Source: Parabacteroides gordonii MS-1 = DSM 23371
GTDB lineage: Bacteria > Bacteroidota > Bacteroidia > Bacteroidales > Tannerellaceae
NCBI RefSeq assembly: GCF_000969825.1
Contig: NZ_KQ033919.1
Location: 2,836,509-2,900,508, forward strand
Direction of reading: 5' to 3'
Length of the DNA stretch: 64,000 nt
The translations under genes were made by a program, and so were the position numbers. Below, piece after piece: positions 62,793 through 64,000 of the stretch. Under the pieces are notes generated by a model that saw only the letters and a list, made by a program, of their open reading frames with translations, did no database searches and had not been told where the DNA came from. Within the stretch, counting starts at the first letter, position 1. Each line of letters opens with the position of its first letter.

Positions 62793-64000
62793 ATGAAAAA
62801 ATATTTAGGACTTGTTATATTATTAAGTTGCATTTCTTCGTGGCTTGCTGCCGGAGAAAGCTATTGTTTCCGTGTCTATCTGAAAGATAAAGGCGATTCC
62901 GGCTATACGCTTGACCAGCCGGAAGCATTCCTTTCGAAAGAATCCATTCAGCGTCGGGAGAAAACAGGTACGCCGGTGTCGGTGTCGGATCTTCCGATAG
63001 CGCGTTCTTATCTGGATACCCTGGTGTCGGCCGGTGCCGAACCGGTTGTGCAAAGCAGGTGGTTTTCGACCGTGGTGGTGACGAGCAGGGACAGCACTAT
63101 TGCCGACCGCTTGAAAGAACTGGCTATTGTCGATTCGGTTAAATGGGTCTGGAAAGGAAGCAATGTGGTTACGGCTGAAGAAGCGGAACAGGAAGAGCGT
63201 TTCTTCCCGGCGGAGACTCCGCTGAAGGATCGCTACGGATATGCCGGGGAGCAGATTAAAATGCTTAATGGCGTAAAATTGCATGAGGCCGGATTCCAGG
63301 GTGAAGGAATGCGGGTGGCCGTGATAGATGCCGGTTTCCAGAATGTAGACCGTATCAGTGTGTTCGATTCACTGAAACTGATCGGTACGCACAATGTGGT
63401 GTATCCGGGACAGAGCGTATATAATGCCGATGATCATGGAACGAAGGTTTTATCTTGCCTGGCTGCCGATATGCCGGGTATTATGGTAGGGACGGCGCCT
63501 AAAGCGTCTTATCTGCTGATCAAAAGCGAAGACAGCGATTCGGAATATCCGATAGAAGAAGACTATTGGGCTGCCGCTGTGGAGTATGCCGATAGTGTGG
63601 GTGTCGATGTGATCACATCCTCCCTGGGGTATTTTGCTTTCGATGCGGATGAATTGTCATACGATCAGTCTGCCTTGGACGGTAAGACGACATTGATCAG
63701 CCAGGCGGCCCATATGGCGGCTCAGAAAGGTATCCTTATGTTTTGCAGTGCAGGAAATGAGGGAAACGGAATCTGGGGGAAGATCACTTTCCCGTCGGAT
63801 GCTTCGGATGTGCTGACGGTAGGGGCGATAACGGAAGAAAAGAAAAAGAGTATATTCAGCTCTGTCGGGTTTACGGCCGATTACCGGGTGAAGCCGGATG
63901 TGGTGGCTTTGGGCTCCGGTAGTTGTGTGATCGATCCGAAAGGTAATGTGCGTTATGCCAGCGGAACATCTTTTGCCACGCCTATCCTGGCCGGATTGGG
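62793..64000 (+). CDS. S8 subtilisin-like serine protease, 3' end outside window
   Basis: The frame opens with a signal sequence (YLGLVILLSCISSWLAAG) and runs through the window end, so at least 402 residues are visible. An N-terminal inhibitor-like part (about 25-125) is followed by the S8 catalytic domain: Asp179 (VAVIDAGF), His215 (DDHGTKV), Asn in FCSAGNEGNG, and Ser393 (SGTSFATP). All triad residues are present. Homologues in this order often end in a type IX sorting domain, which cannot be checked here. It should degrade proteins outside the cytoplasm. Confidence 0.9.
   Translation, partial: MKKYLGLVILLSCISSWLAAGESYCFRVYLKDKGDSGYTLDQPEAFLSKESIQRREKTGTPVSVSDLPIARSYLDTLVSAGAEPVVQSRWFSTVVVTSRDSTIADRLKELAIVDSVKWVWKGSNVVTAEEAEQEERFFPAETPLKDRYGYAGEQIKMLNGVKLHEAGFQGEGMRVAVIDAGFQNVDRISVFDSLKLIGTHNVVYPGQSVYNADDHGTKVLSCLAADMPGIMVGTAPKASYLLIKSEDSDSEYPIEEDYWAAAVEYADSVGVDVITSSLGYFAFDADELSYDQSALDGKTTLISQAAHMAAQKGILMFCSAGNEGNGIWGKITFPSDASDVLTVGAITEEKKKSIFSSVGFTADYRVKPDVVALGSGSCVIDPKGNVRYASGTSFATPILAGL

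Overview
The window is a chromosomal stretch of a gut Bacteroidales, most probably Parabacteroides (Tannerellaceae). The grounds are the recurring Bacteroidetes promoter boxes (TAnnTTTG at -7, TTTG or TTG at about -33), several SusC/SusD pairs with ECF sigma/FecR control, serine-type sulfatases, Omp28-like proteins with type IX secretion-like C-termini, and a very large surface protein ending in what I recall as a DUF6383 tail. Genus is an inference; no marker gene settles it. The window opens on the 5S end of an rRNA operon and closes inside a subtilisin-like protease gene.

Layout. 0.2-6.1 kb: a secreted esterase, a GH92 alpha-mannosidase with a UPF0145 gene behind it, an ECF sigma gene that has lost its region 4 but still sits next to its usual small membrane-protein partner, a LysO-type exporter split into two overlapping genes, and a secreted protein of unknown role. 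6.1-14.9 kb: two tricorn-like S41 proteases flank an aquaporin and an iron-sulfur aldo/keto reductase. 15.0-19.8 kb: an envelope operon of a TlpA-like thioredoxin, an outer-membrane barrel and three exported proteins, two of them CxxC/Omp28-like and two with C-terminal sorting domains. 19.9-31.3 kb: a complete sigma/FecR/SusC/SusD locus followed by three serine-type sulfatases. 31.3-34.7 kb: an exonuclease, a dicarboxylate symporter and an NhaC antiporter.

34.9-48.6 kb is a second SusC/SusD locus and the most unusual part. FecR comes first with no sigma gene beside it, the only sigma gene follows SusD, and the enzymes are a 960-residue glycosidase-like protein of no family I recognise and a 1152-residue fusion of a beta-propeller, an HzsA-like diheme (two CXXCH) section and an FGE-like domain that lacks the FGE cysteines. 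48.6-49.5 kb is a repeat-rich non-coding island. 49.5-54.2 kb (minus strand) carries a serpin lipoprotein, a zinc-less sirtuin, and a GH125/GH76 alpha-1,6-mannan pair; with the GH92 enzyme at 1.4 kb these suggest growth on alpha-mannan. 54.4-59.5 kb holds a small DUF4248 unit and the 1353-residue surface protein, whose upstream region has a well-formed promoter pointing away from the gene between two copies of a 32-bp dyad repeat, a possible invertible promoter in the OFF state. 59.7-64 kb: a candidate small RNA, DUF1062, two FKBP isomerases, an Lrp regulator and the partial protease.

Two structural themes run through the intergenic DNA. One is a 32-bp quasi-palindrome present four times, as one pair before the 41.5 kb sigma gene and one pair before the 55.4 kb surface-protein gene. 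The other is three unrelated short-repeat arrays with strict 22, 22 or 23-bp periods. Neither corresponds to a standard feature class.
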